NCBI GenBank assembly: GCA_964473205.1
Contig: CAYYOK010000005.1
Span: 10,991 to 74,990 of the forward strand
DNA length: 64,000 nucleotides
Reading direction: 5' to 3'
Source of the DNA: CAYMRL01 sp964473205
GTDB taxonomy: Bacteria > Deinococcota > Deinococci > Deinococcales > Trueperaceae
The notes beneath the pieces were generated by a model. The model made no database searches. It saw nothing but the letters and a program-made list of their open reading frames with translations, and was not told the origin of the DNA. The translations under genes and the position numbers were made by a program. Positions 32,965 to 40,846 of the stretch are shown one piece after another (the stretch's first letter is position 1; each line of letters opens with the position of its first letter).

Positions 32965-33816
32965 TCACTTCCGCATCCTTGGGTCGAGGGCGTCCCGCAG
33001 GCCGTCGCCGATCATGTTGACCGACAGCACGGTCAGGGCGAGGACGGCGCCTGGGAAGATGGTCATCCACGGGGCAGTTCGCATCAGCAGGCGACCTTCG
33101 GCGAGCATCGCGCCCCAACTCGGCACATGCGGCGGGGCGCCGGTGCCGAGGAAGGACAGCGAGGCTTCGAGAAGCACGGCGGTCGCGAACACGTAGGTCG
33201 CCTGGACGAGCACGGGGGAGAGTGTGCCCGGCAAGATGTGGCGCAGCATCAGCGATCCATCGGACGCGCCGAGCGCGCCGGCCGCTTCGACGTAGACGTG
33301 CTCCCTGACGACCAAGACCGCCGAGCGCGCCACCCGGGCGCAGCGCGGCAGGTAGACGAGGGTCAGGGCGATGACGATGTTGATGACCTTCGGGCCGATG
33401 GCGGCCATGATCGCGATGGCCAGCAGCACGCCGGGCAACGCCATGAGCCCGTCGAGCACGCGCATGATGATCTCGTCCAGCCAGCGGTAGAAGCCGGCGA
33501 GCAGAGCCAGCAGGGTGCCGATGGTCGCGCTGAGGAACGCGGTCGAGAGCCCGACGATGAGAGACAGGCGCGCTCCGTGCGCCACGCGCGACCACACGTC
33601 GCGCCCGAGGTCGTCGGTTCCCATGAGGTGCGCGGACGACGGCGGCTTGAGGCGGTCGAGGATGGCGAGCGCGTTCGGCCCGCTCGGCGTGATCCACGGC
33701 GCCACGAGGGCCATGACGACGATCGCCGCGAGCGCAGCGACGCCTATCGCCACGGGCGGACGCCTGAGCACCTTGAGCGCTCCGGGTGCGCGAATCAGCC
33801 CGGCCGCGGCGCTCAC
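32965..33816 (-). CDS. peptide-type ABC transporter permease (DppC-like)
   Basis: A 283-residue DppC/OppC permease. Diagnostic pieces are LMGTDDLGRDVWSRVAHGAR near residue 63, the docking loop VEAAGALGASDGSLMLRHIL, and the C-terminal MIGDGLRDALDPRMRK. The GTG start overlaps the DppB stop (GTGA); the upstream open frame is shadow. It lies between dppB and the CoA-transferase gene in one operon. No ATPase gene accompanies it. Confidence 0.92.
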   Translation of the reverse strand: MSAAAGLIRAPGALKVLRRPPVAIGVAALAAIVVMALVAPWITPSGPNALAILDRLKPPSSAHLMGTDDLGRDVWSRVAHGARLSLIVGLSTAFLSATIGTLLALLAGFYRWLDEIIMRVLDGLMALPGVLLAIAIMAAIGPKVINIVIALTLVYLPRCARVARSAVLVVREHVYVEAAGALGASDGSLMLRHILPGTLSPVLVQATYVFATAVLLEASLSFLGTGAPPHVPSWGAMLAEGRLLMRTAPWMTIFPGAVLALTVLSVNMIGDGLRDALDPRMRK

Positions 33817-34757
33817 GAGTAGCGCACCCTGGGGTCGAGCGCGAGATAGCTGAGGTCCACGAGCAGGTTGATGGTCGCGTAGACGAACGCGACGGCGATC
33901 ACCGCTCCTTGGATGACGGGGTAGTCGCGGCGCTGAACCGACTCGATCACGAGGCGGCCCGCGCCCGGGATGTTGAAGACCGTCTCGGTGACCACGACCC
34001 CGCCCGCGAGCGTCGCGACCGAGAGGCCGATCACGGTGAGCACCGGGATCATCGCGTTGCGCAGTGCGTGGCGCAGAACCACGCGGCGGGGAGCGAGGCC
34101 CTTGCTGCGGGCGGTGCGCACGAAGTCCTCGCCGAGCATGTCGAGGACGCTGGAGCGGGTCATGCGAGCGATGACGGCCGCCTGGCTGAAGCCGAGCGCG
34201 ACCGCCGGCATCACCAGGTAGCGCAGCGTGGTCAGCGGACCGTCGGCCAGCGGCGAGTAGCCGGCGGCAGGCAGCCACTGCAGGGTGACGGCGAACAGCA
34301 TGATCATCAACAGGCCGAGCCAGAACGTCGGGAGCGAGAGGCCGAGCATCGCCACCACCATCACGATGTAGTCGACGAAGGTGCCGTGCTTGACGGCGGC
34401 GATGACGCCCAGGCCGATGCCGAGGAGGATCGCGATCACGCTGGCGGTGAGAGCCAGCATGCCCGTCGGTTCGATGCGCTGAGCTATGGCGCGCGTGACG
34501 GGCATCCGCATGTAGGTGCTGTTGCCGAGATCGCCCCTGACGATGCCGCCGAACCAGCCGACGAACTGCGCGGGGAGCGGCTGATCGAGGTTGAGCCGGG
34601 CGCGCAGGTCGGCGATCTGCTGCGGCGTGGCGTCCTGACCGAGCAGCGCCGAGGTGATGTCTCCCGGTACCGAGCGCACGACGAAGAACACCACGATGCC
34701 GACCACCAGCAGGGTGGCGACGAGCGAGCCCAGTCGTCGTACGAGGTAGGAGATCAT
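33813..34757 (-). CDS. peptide-type ABC transporter permease (DppB-like)
   Basis: A 314-residue DppB/OppB permease beginning MISYLVRRLGSLVATLLVV and carrying RSVPGDITSALLGQDATPQ, the periplasmic signature. The docking loop is VRTARSKGLAPRRVVLRHAL and the end is DLSYLALDPRVRYS. It follows the binding-protein gene after 89 bases containing a perfect hairpin, and is coupled to dppC by a 4-base overlap. Confidence 0.93.
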   Translation of the reverse strand: MISYLVRRLGSLVATLLVVGIVVFFVVRSVPGDITSALLGQDATPQQIADLRARLNLDQPLPAQFVGWFGGIVRGDLGNSTYMRMPVTRAIAQRIEPTGMLALTASVIAILLGIGLGVIAAVKHGTFVDYIVMVVAMLGLSLPTFWLGLLMIMLFAVTLQWLPAAGYSPLADGPLTTLRYLVMPAVALGFSQAAVIARMTRSSVLDMLGEDFVRTARSKGLAPRRVVLRHALRNAMIPVLTVIGLSVATLAGGVVVTETVFNIPGAGRLVIESVQRRDYPVIQGAVIAVAFVYATINLLVDLSYLALDPRVRYS

Positions 34758-34798
34758 CGCTGAGGGCTAGAGGCGGCTTCGCGGTCTCGCGAAGAGAT

Positions 34799-34827
34799 GG
34801 GGGAGCGCGGCCTGAGCCCGCTCCCCC
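34799..34827 (-). terminator. intra-operon hairpin between binding-protein and permease genes
   Basis: GGGGGAGCG (34799-34807) and CGCTCCCCC (34819-34827) form a perfect 9-bp stem that can extend by GGC/GCC around a CTGA loop. There is no U-tract. It has the same position and form as the hairpin at 8715-8749. Confidence 0.6.
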
Positions 34828-34846
34828 GCTTGGATCCGCCGAGCGC

Positions 34847-36406
34847 CTACTCCTTCCAGGTGTTCCAGGCTTGGAAGAGGAAGTTGCGAGCCTGCACGTG
34901 CACCTTGGAAGAGTAGCCGTTGACGAGGAAGGTGTTGGCCATCTGGATCGCGCCGGCGTCGCGGTAGAAGGCCTCTTGGGCCTGCGCCCACACCGCCTGC
35001 CTGGCCGCGGGATCGGAGGTCTGCTTGAGCTCCGCCAAGAGGGCGGCGTACTCCTCGCTGCCGGTGTAGCCGTTCAGGTAGCCGGGGTTGAGGTACGCGA
35101 TCATCTCGGGCTCAGGGGCGACGGTGAAGTTGCCGATGAAGACGTCCCAGGCCTCGGGGTTGGCGCGCGTCGCGACGGTGGTCGCCCAATCGCGCACGAT
35201 CACGTCGCTGGTGAGGCCGATCGAGCTGACCTGGTCGACCGCGATCAGCGTGCCGCGGTACTGGTAGTCGAAGTCGCGCGAGGTGATCCAGCGGATGACC
35301 TCGCCGCCGTAGTTCGACTCGGCGAGGAGCTGCCGGGCGCGCTCGATGTCGCCCTGGTCGTAGTACTCGAGCCCGGCCTCGGAGTTGGCCATCGCGCCGT
35401 ACTCGGCGGGCACGACCGTCGGCGTGAGCGCGAAGACGGCGTCGTCGCCGAACGCGCCGAGCATGAGCGGGTAGACGTCGATGACGGCCTGGATCGCCTG
35501 ACGCAGCTTGAGGTCCTGCATCACCGGCGAGTTGTGGTTGATCAGCGCGAGGTAGTTGTAGCCGGGGCGCATCAGCCAGGCGTACATGTCCTCCGAGGCG
35601 TTCATGTGGGCCAGGTCGCTGGCGGCGGCGCGGTAGTTGACGTCGTACTCGCCCGATTCGAGACCGGCCTGACGAGTGGCGGCGTCAGAGACCGCGATGA
35701 AGCGGATCGTGTCGAGGTAGGCGTTCTTGGTGCCGACGTCGCCGGAGGGCTCGCCGTCAAGACCGACGTAGCCGTCGAACCTGTCGATGATCACCTCTTG
35801 GCCGCGCACCCACTCGCGCAGGCGGTAGGGGCCGGTGCCGATCGGGGCGTCGTTGGGCGTGTCGCCGATCTCGGCGATCTGCGAAGCGGGGTAGATGAAC
35901 GCGGCGCCCTCTGACCAGCCGAGCACCGAGGTAAGGGTGCCCGCGGGCGCCGTGAGCTGCAGGGTCACGGTGTGGTCGTCCGGTGCACCGATCTCGGCCG
36001 TGCCGAGCAGGCCGCGGCCGTAGCCGATGCGGCGCCAGCGGTCGAGGGACGCGACCACGTCGGCCGACGTGAGCGTCTCGCCGTTGTGGAAGACGACGCC
36101 TTGCCTCAGGGGGATCGTGTAGGTCAGCCCGTCGGCGCTGATCGTCGGCAGGGCGGCGGCGAGCATGGGCTGCACCAGGCCCTGTCCATCGCGGGCGTAG
36201 AGCCCCTCGGAGATGTGCGAGGTGATCTCGAGGACGATCACGGCGGTGCTGGTGTGGGGGTCGAGGGTGGGCGGGTCGCCGGTGATGGCCACGCGCAGCA
36301 CTCCCCCTGTCACCGGGGTCTGCGCCGCGGCGACGCCGAGGAGCAGCGTCGCGATCAGGGCGCAGCTCAGGAAGGCGCCTATCGACCTCTTGGCACTTCG
36401 GACCAT
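34847..36406 (-). CDS. family-5 extracellular solute-binding protein of peptide-type ABC transporter
   Basis: A 519-residue secreted binding protein. The signal peptide MVRSAKRSIGAFLSCALIAT... ends GVAAA-Q. The mature start GGVLRVAITGDPPTLDPHTS and VVFHNGETLTSADVVASLDR identify the DppA/OppA class. AAGGAGAG precedes the ATG. It lies downstream of maoC with a 153-base gap that contains TATAAGA sites. As first transporter gene of an operon with CoA-transferase, GGT and CitE genes, it may bind an acid conjugate rather than plain peptides, which is inference. Confidence 0.92.
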   Translation of the reverse strand: MVRSAKRSIGAFLSCALIATLLLGVAAAQTPVTGGVLRVAITGDPPTLDPHTSTAVIVLEITSHISEGLYARDGQGLVQPMLAAALPTISADGLTYTIPLRQGVVFHNGETLTSADVVASLDRWRRIGYGRGLLGTAEIGAPDDHTVTLQLTAPAGTLTSVLGWSEGAAFIYPASQIAEIGDTPNDAPIGTGPYRLREWVRGQEVIIDRFDGYVGLDGEPSGDVGTKNAYLDTIRFIAVSDAATRQAGLESGEYDVNYRAAASDLAHMNASEDMYAWLMRPGYNYLALINHNSPVMQDLKLRQAIQAVIDVYPLMLGAFGDDAVFALTPTVVPAEYGAMANSEAGLEYYDQGDIERARQLLAESNYGGEVIRWITSRDFDYQYRGTLIAVDQVSSIGLTSDVIVRDWATTVATRANPEAWDVFIGNFTVAPEPEMIAYLNPGYLNGYTGSEEYAALLAELKQTSDPAARQAVWAQAQEAFYRDAGAIQMANTFLVNGYSSKVHVQARNFLFQAWNTWKE

Positions 36407-36519
36407 GCGTTCTCTCCTTCCGAAGCCTCCGCCAAGGCGGTCGACTTCTCCCTGCCGATTCTCCGGGCCGACATCGGAACCGGCTCGAAGCCGGTAGCCG
36501 AGTCGCGCTAGCTGCAGAA

Positions 36520-36543
36520 TCTTATAAGAGAGAATATATAAGA
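36520..36543. promoter_or_regulatory. inverted TCTTATA/TATAAGA element, putative GntR operator
   Basis: TCTTATA (36520-36526) and TATAAGA (36537-36543) form a perfect inverted repeat, and TCTTATAAGA is itself palindromic. The element lies in a strikingly AT-rich patch ahead of the binding-protein gene. The same TATAAGA word occurs in the maoC/gntR divergent region, so the nearby GntR regulator is the likely binder. Confidence 0.5.
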
Positions 36544-36559
36544 CCCAGGCGGGTCGGTG

Positions 36560-37042
36560 TCAATCTCCCACCCTCTGCTCGCGGCGCGGCAGCAGCACGG
36601 AGCGCTCCAGGATCAGCACCTCGACGTCGTCCTGGTTGAGGCCGACGGTGCGAACCTTGACGATCCCGCGGCTCGGATCGGAGCGCGATGGCCGCAGCGA
36701 CAGCACCGTCGAGCTGGCGTAGAGCGTGTCGCCGTTGAACACCGGGTTCGGCAGCTCCACCTTCTCGAAGCCGAGGTTGGCGATGGCGGCTTGGCTGATG
36801 TCCCTGACCGACATGCCGACGACGATGGACAGCGTCAGGCAGCTGTTCACCAGCGGCCGGCCGAAGCGGGTGCCCGCCGCGTAGGCGGCGTCGAAGTGCA
36901 GCGGGTGCGTGTTCATCGTCAGCAGCGTGAACCACGAGTTGTCCGCCTCGGTGATGGTCCTGCCCGGCCAGTGGCGGTAGACTGCACCGATCTCGAAGTC
37001 GTCGTAGCAGCGGCCGGTGCTTGGGGCAGCCGACGGTTCCAT
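36560..37042 (-). CDS. MaoC-like (hotdog) acyl-CoA hydratase/dehydratase
   Basis: A 160-residue single-hotdog protein of the MaoC family, which adds water to or removes it from enoyl-CoA thioesters. GRTITEADNSWFTLLTMNTH followed by PLHFD is the hydratase motif; the usual catalytic Asp of D-x-N-P-x-H is Asn here (MNTHPLH), as in a subgroup related to mesaconyl/itaconyl-type hydratases, while the His is kept. NPVFNGDTLYASSTVL supports the fold. GAGGAG precedes the ATG. It is the first gene of the operon and faces gntR. Confidence 0.85.
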   Translation of the reverse strand: MEPSAAPSTGRCYDDFEIGAVYRHWPGRTITEADNSWFTLLTMNTHPLHFDAAYAAGTRFGRPLVNSCLTLSIVVGMSVRDISQAAIANLGFEKVELPNPVFNGDTLYASSTVLSLRPSRSDPSRGIVKVRTVGLNQDDVEVLILERSVLLPRREQRVGD

Positions 37043-37083
37043 GCCTAGCTCCTCTCGTCTCGGGTCGCACTCGACCGACATCG

Positions 37084-37095
37084 TATAAGATATCT
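37084..37095. promoter_or_regulatory. GTATAAGATATC element in the maoC/gntR divergent region
   Basis: The 63-base region between maoC and gntR contains TATAAGA running into the palindrome AGATATCT (37088-37095). It repeats the word found ahead of the binding-protein gene, which fits a GntR (FCD-type) autoregulatory site. Confidence 0.45.
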
Positions 37096-37105
37096 GAGGG
37101 CACAG

Positions 37106-37762
37106 ATGGCGCATCCGACCAAGAAGGACCTGGCATACGACTTCATCAAGCGGCGCATCCTCGAGAAGCGCCTGCTGCCGGGCCAGCGCATCACGGCGAG
37201 CCAGGTGGCCGAGGAGATCGGCACCAGCGTCCTGCCCGTGCGCGAGGCGCTGCTGAGCCTCGAGGCCGAGCGCCTGGTCAGCATCACCCCTTATGTCGGA
37301 GCCGTCGTCGCCTGGGTCTCGCCCGAGGAGGTGTTCGAGGTCATCAGCCTGCTGGCGGTCCTCGAAGGGTACGCCTCCTCGCAGGCCGCCGGGCGCTCGC
37401 GGCAGCTCGCGCGTCAGCTGCCCGCCATCAACCAGAAGCTCAGGGCGGCCATGCAGCAGGAGATGTGGTCGTGGTTCATCGACCTCAACCGCGAGTTCCA
37501 CTTCAGCATCTTCGAGGCGTCCGGCAACGGCGTCCTGCTCGAGAACATCAGGGTGTTCTGGAGCCAGCTCGACACCATGCTGACCACGACCTCCTTCCAC
37601 CTGGTGCCCAACCGCGCCGAGGAGGACCTGAAGGAGCACGACGAGCTGATCGGGCTGCTGACCGCGGCGCGTCCCGATCCGCTGGCCATCGAGCTGGCCG
37701 CCAGGGCGCACCGCATGCGCACCGCCGCCTACCTGGAGCGGCAGGCTCAGCCGGTCGGCTGA
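37106..37762 (+). CDS. GntR family transcriptional regulator (FCD subfamily)
   Basis: A 218-residue regulator. The winged HTH is at about residues 8-70 (ILEKRLLPGQRITASQVAEE, then LPVREALLSLEAERLVSI). The C-terminal all-helical FCD domain has the metal-site-like residues of REFHFSIFEASGN (residues about 129-141) and ELAARAHRMR near the end. FCD regulators sense organic acids. It is divergent from the MaoC-ABC-CoA transferase-GGT-CitE operon and very likely its regulator. Confidence 0.9.
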   Translation: MAHPTKKDLAYDFIKRRILEKRLLPGQRITASQVAEEIGTSVLPVREALLSLEAERLVSITPYVGAVVAWVSPEEVFEVISLLAVLEGYASSQAAGRSRQLARQLPAINQKLRAAMQQEMWSWFIDLNREFHFSIFEASGNGVLLENIRVFWSQLDTMLTTTSFHLVPNRAEEDLKEHDELIGLLTAARPDPLAIELAARAHRMRTAAYLERQAQPVG

Positions 37763-37766
37763 GCCT
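37743..37766 (+). terminator. hairpin at the end of gntR
   Basis: AGGCTCAGCC and GGCTGAGCCT form a perfect 10-bp stem with a GGTC loop, overlapping the stop codon. No T-run follows, so termination may be partial. Confidence 0.5.
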
Positions 37767-37812
37767 CGGGAACGGGCCGCCTAGCGGAGGGGAGCCGCTT
37801 CGGGCCTCGCCC

Positions 37813-38328
37813 TCAGCTCGGCACGAACCAGATCATGTGCACGTGGTCGTAAGAGACGCCGTCGACCATCACCGCCGCCGGCTCGGTGCCGAACTCCTGG
37901 AAGCCGAGCTTGGCGTAGAGCTTGCGGGCGCTGGTGTTGGTGGCCTCGACGGCGCAGAGGATCTGGCGTATGCCGGCTTCGGCGGCCATGCGGTCCATGG
38001 CGGCGCGCGCGACCCGGTAGCCGACGCCGTTGCCGCGCGCCTCGGGCGAGACGTACATGCCTACCAGCGCCGCCTTGTGGTGGACCTTCGGGTAGGTCTC
38101 GCGCAGCATGCCGGCGGTGGCCACCAGGCGGCCGTCCTTGAACGCCCCCATCGTGAACGAATCGGGCGTCGAGCGGATGCGCTCGGCTATCTGCTCCAAG
38201 CTCCTCTGCCTCGTCATCTCGTAATCGCCGCTGAACGCCGTCGGGTGCGCGACCAGCGCCTCGAGGCGCAGGTTGCGGTACTGCTCGGCGTCGTCCTCGG
38301 TCAGAACGCGGTACTCGTGTCGCTCCAT
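37813..38328 (-). CDS. GNAT family N-acetyltransferase
   Basis: A 171-residue acetyltransferase. Motif A reads LVGMYVSPEARGNGVGYRVA (about residues 88-107, R-x-x-G-x-G), and the tail NTSARKLYAKLGFQEFGTEP is the usual motif B with its conserved Tyr. The gene converges on gntR and stands alone. No neighbour indicates its substrate. Confidence 0.9.
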   Translation of the reverse strand: MERHEYRVLTEDDAEQYRNLRLEALVAHPTAFSGDYEMTRQRSLEQIAERIRSTPDSFTMGAFKDGRLVATAGMLRETYPKVHHKAALVGMYVSPEARGNGVGYRVARAAMDRMAAEAGIRQILCAVEATNTSARKLYAKLGFQEFGTEPAAVMVDGVSYDHVHMIWFVPS

Positions 38329-38480
38329 GGTAGGTCGTCTCCCCGCCCGTCGTGCCAGTCTGGGCGCTGCGCGGCCCCGCTGGAGCGCGCGCGAATGGCG
38401 GTAGCTTACCGGACGCCGGCTTTCCGGTCGCGGACGGCTGCCGCCGCCTGAGCGTCGCGCATGAGATATAGACTCGGCAG

Positions 38481-40118
38481 ATGGCGACCTTCGACACCCT
38501 GATCCGCAACGCCCGCGTCGTGGACGGCACCGGCAACCCGTGGTTCCGGGCCGACGTCGCGCTCACAGCCGACCGCATCGCGGCGCTGGCCCAGCCAGGC
38601 ACGATCCCGGCCGAGAGCTGTCGCGAGGTGGTCGACGCCGGCGGCAAGGTGCTCGCGCCCGGCTTCATCGACATCCAGAGCCACTCGATCATGCCGCTGA
38701 TGACCGACGGGCGCTGCCTCTCGAAGATCACCCAGGGCGTCACCACCGAGATCATGGGCGAGGCCTGGACGCCCGCGCCGGTCGGCGGCAGGTTCCTGGA
38801 GCCGCTGCGCAACTCGATAGTCGGCGAGCGCGTGCCGGCCGAGTGGCGCGAGCGGATGCTCGGCTGGAAGCGCTTCGGCGACTGGCTCGACGCCTACATC
38901 GAGCAGGGCGTCTCGCCCAACGTCGGCTCGTTCCTCGGCGGCGGCACCACGCGCTCCTACGCAATGGCGATGGACATGGGCGCGCCCGATGCCGACCAGC
39001 TCGAGGTCATGCGCAGGGTGATGGCTGGGGCGATGGAGGACGGCGCCTTCGGCGTGTCGTACGCGCTGATCTACCCGCCCGATGCCTACACCGAGTTGGA
39101 CGAGCTCGTCGAGGTGTGCAAGGTGGCGGGCTGCTACGGCGGCATCTACATCACCCACATGCGCTCCGAGTCGCACGCGATCTTCGAGGGTCTCGAGGAG
39201 ACGTTCCAGATCGCGATCCGCGCCGGGCTGCCGGCGGAGATCTACCACCTCAAGGCCGCGCACCCGGGCTCGTGGTGGAAGATGGCGTCGATCGTCGACC
39301 GCATCACCCGCGCTCGCGAGCACGGGCTCGACGTCACCGCCGACATGTACCCCTACGTCGGCTCCGGCACCGGTCTGACCGCCATCCTGCCGACCTGGAC
39401 CGCGGCCGGCGGCAAGCTCTACGAGAACCTCGCCGACACCGACGTGCGCAAGCGCGTGCGCGCCGTCCTCGAGGGCGAGGTCGCCGGCGACGGGCTCGGC
39501 CTCGAGACCCGCGGCGGACCGCACGGCATCATGCCCGTCGGGTTCATGAAGCCCGAGAACCAGCAGTACGTCGGCAAGCGGCTCAGCGAGATCGCCGAGA
39601 TGCGCGGCCAGGACTGGATCGAGGCGGCCCTCGACCTGCTGGTCGACGAGGGGCAGCGCATCGGCACCATCTACTTCTCGATGGACGAGACCAACCTGCG
39701 CCTGCAGGTGCAGCAGCCGTGGATCAAGTTCTCGACCGACGCCGGCGGCGTCGACCCGGCCTGGGCGAAGGAGCACGGTCCCGTGCACCCGCGCGCCTAC
39801 GGCACCTACCCGCGCGTGCTGGCCAAGTACGTGCGCGAGGAGCGGCTCATCTCGCTCGAGGACGCGGTGCGCAAGATGACCTCGTCGGTGGCGGACAGGC
39901 TGAGCTTGAAGGGCCGCGGCCTGGTGCGCGAGGGCATGTTCGCCGACCTGATCGTCTTCGACCCCGACACCATCCAGGACCACGCGACCTTCGAGGACTC
40001 GCACCAGCTCTCGACCGGCGTCAGCGACGTGTGGGTCAACGGCACGCGGGTGCTCGCCGGCGGGGCGCACACCGGTGCGACCCCTGGACGGTTCGTCAAG
40101 GGGCCAGGGGCGGCGTAG
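38481..40118 (+). CDS. amidohydrolase, N-acyl-D-amino-acid deacylase family
   Basis: A 545-residue metal-dependent amidohydrolase of the D-aminoacylase/dihydroorotase superfamily, expected to hydrolyse an amide or ureide bond. The N-terminal part has DTLIRNARVVDGTGNPWFRA and GGKVLAPGFIDIQSHS. The usual first-strand H-x-H is Q-S-H here. Later elements are GVSYALIYPPDAYTELDEL, ITHMRSESHAIFEGLEE (His ligand), EIYHLKAAHPG and FSTDAGGVDP (catalytic Asp region). The C-terminus re-forms the beta-sandwich (GMFADLIVFDPDTI). It is monocistronic, with no recognisable ribosome-binding site. Confidence 0.85.
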   Translation: MATFDTLIRNARVVDGTGNPWFRADVALTADRIAALAQPGTIPAESCREVVDAGGKVLAPGFIDIQSHSIMPLMTDGRCLSKITQGVTTEIMGEAWTPAPVGGRFLEPLRNSIVGERVPAEWRERMLGWKRFGDWLDAYIEQGVSPNVGSFLGGGTTRSYAMAMDMGAPDADQLEVMRRVMAGAMEDGAFGVSYALIYPPDAYTELDELVEVCKVAGCYGGIYITHMRSESHAIFEGLEETFQIAIRAGLPAEIYHLKAAHPGSWWKMASIVDRITRAREHGLDVTADMYPYVGSGTGLTAILPTWTAAGGKLYENLADTDVRKRVRAVLEGEVAGDGLGLETRGGPHGIMPVGFMKPENQQYVGKRLSEIAEMRGQDWIEAALDLLVDEGQRIGTIYFSMDETNLRLQVQQPWIKFSTDAGGVDPAWAKEHGPVHPRAYGTYPRVLAKYVREERLISLEDAVRKMTSSVADRLSLKGRGLVREGMFADLIVFDPDTIQDHATFEDSHQLSTGVSDVWVNGTRVLAGGAHTGATPGRFVKGPGAA

Positions 40119-40127
40119 TCGCGGCTC

Positions 40128-40802
40128 TCAGAACCGAGGGTGGTGGTCGAGGCCTTCGTACGCCTCGATGAAGCGGAGCATCCCCTCGCGGTCGAGCTCG
40201 GCGAAGCGCTGCAGGCGCGTCCAGGCCGTGAGCACGTAAGGAGAGCCGAGGTTCGCGCGCGGCGCGATCACGATGCGGCTGTAACCGCGGGCGACCTCGT
40301 TGAGCAGGTCGACGTTGGCGGCGTTCTCCTCGTCGGTGCCGAGGTCGTACCACATGATCACGCCGCCGTCCTCCATGTTGTGGACGAGGAACTCGTCCGC
40401 CTGGACCGACGTGTAAGACCCCCAGCCCGCGATGCCCGGCATGTGCGGACCGGAGGTGGGCGGGTCGGAGTTGTAGGGCACGTGCGGCGTCTGCAGCGAG
40501 GCTATGTGGAGGTTCCCCTGGCTGCGGAAGCGCTCGCCGGGCCTGCCGGACTCGCGGATCACGTTGACCGCGATGGCGGCCAAGATCACCGTCGCGATCC
40601 CGGCGCCGATGGCGATGTTCACGCGCTGCTGCCTCTGGCGCCGGCTCGGGCGGGCTGCGGCCTTGGGCTTGCCAGCGGCCGCGGGCGCAGCGGCAGCCTT
40701 GGGCGCGTCGGCGGTCTTCGGCTTGTCGGCGGCCTTGGACCTGTCGGCGGTCTTCTGAGTCGACTTCTTCTTGGCCATCGTCAGCGAGTCTAGCTTGCTC
40801 AT
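40128..40802 (-). CDS. DUF3105 domain membrane protein
   Basis: A 224-residue protein. An N-terminal cytoplasmic tail of about 60 residues is rich in Lys, Ala and Pro with KxxDxxK-type repeats. A single transmembrane helix follows at about residues 62-83, and then a DUF3105 domain with HVPYNSDPPTSGPHMPG, FLVHNMEDGGVIMWY and YVLTAWTRLQRF. The domain is exported and its function is not known; the paired His residues could bind metal. The start could be the second Met, MAKKKS at 40778. It is downstream of the subtilase gene in the same direction. Confidence 0.85.
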   Translation of the reverse strand: MSKLDSLTMAKKKSTQKTADRSKAADKPKTADAPKAAAAPAAAGKPKAAARPSRRQRQQRVNIAIGAGIATVILAAIAVNVIRESGRPGERFRSQGNLHIASLQTPHVPYNSDPPTSGPHMPGIAGWGSYTSVQADEFLVHNMEDGGVIMWYDLGTDEENAANVDLLNEVARGYSRIVIAPRANLGSPYVLTAWTRLQRFAELDREGMLRFIEAYEGLDHHPRF

Positions 40803-40846
40803 GAGAGCGAGCGGCTAGCTCCGCGCGACGTGCGCGGCTCTGGCGG

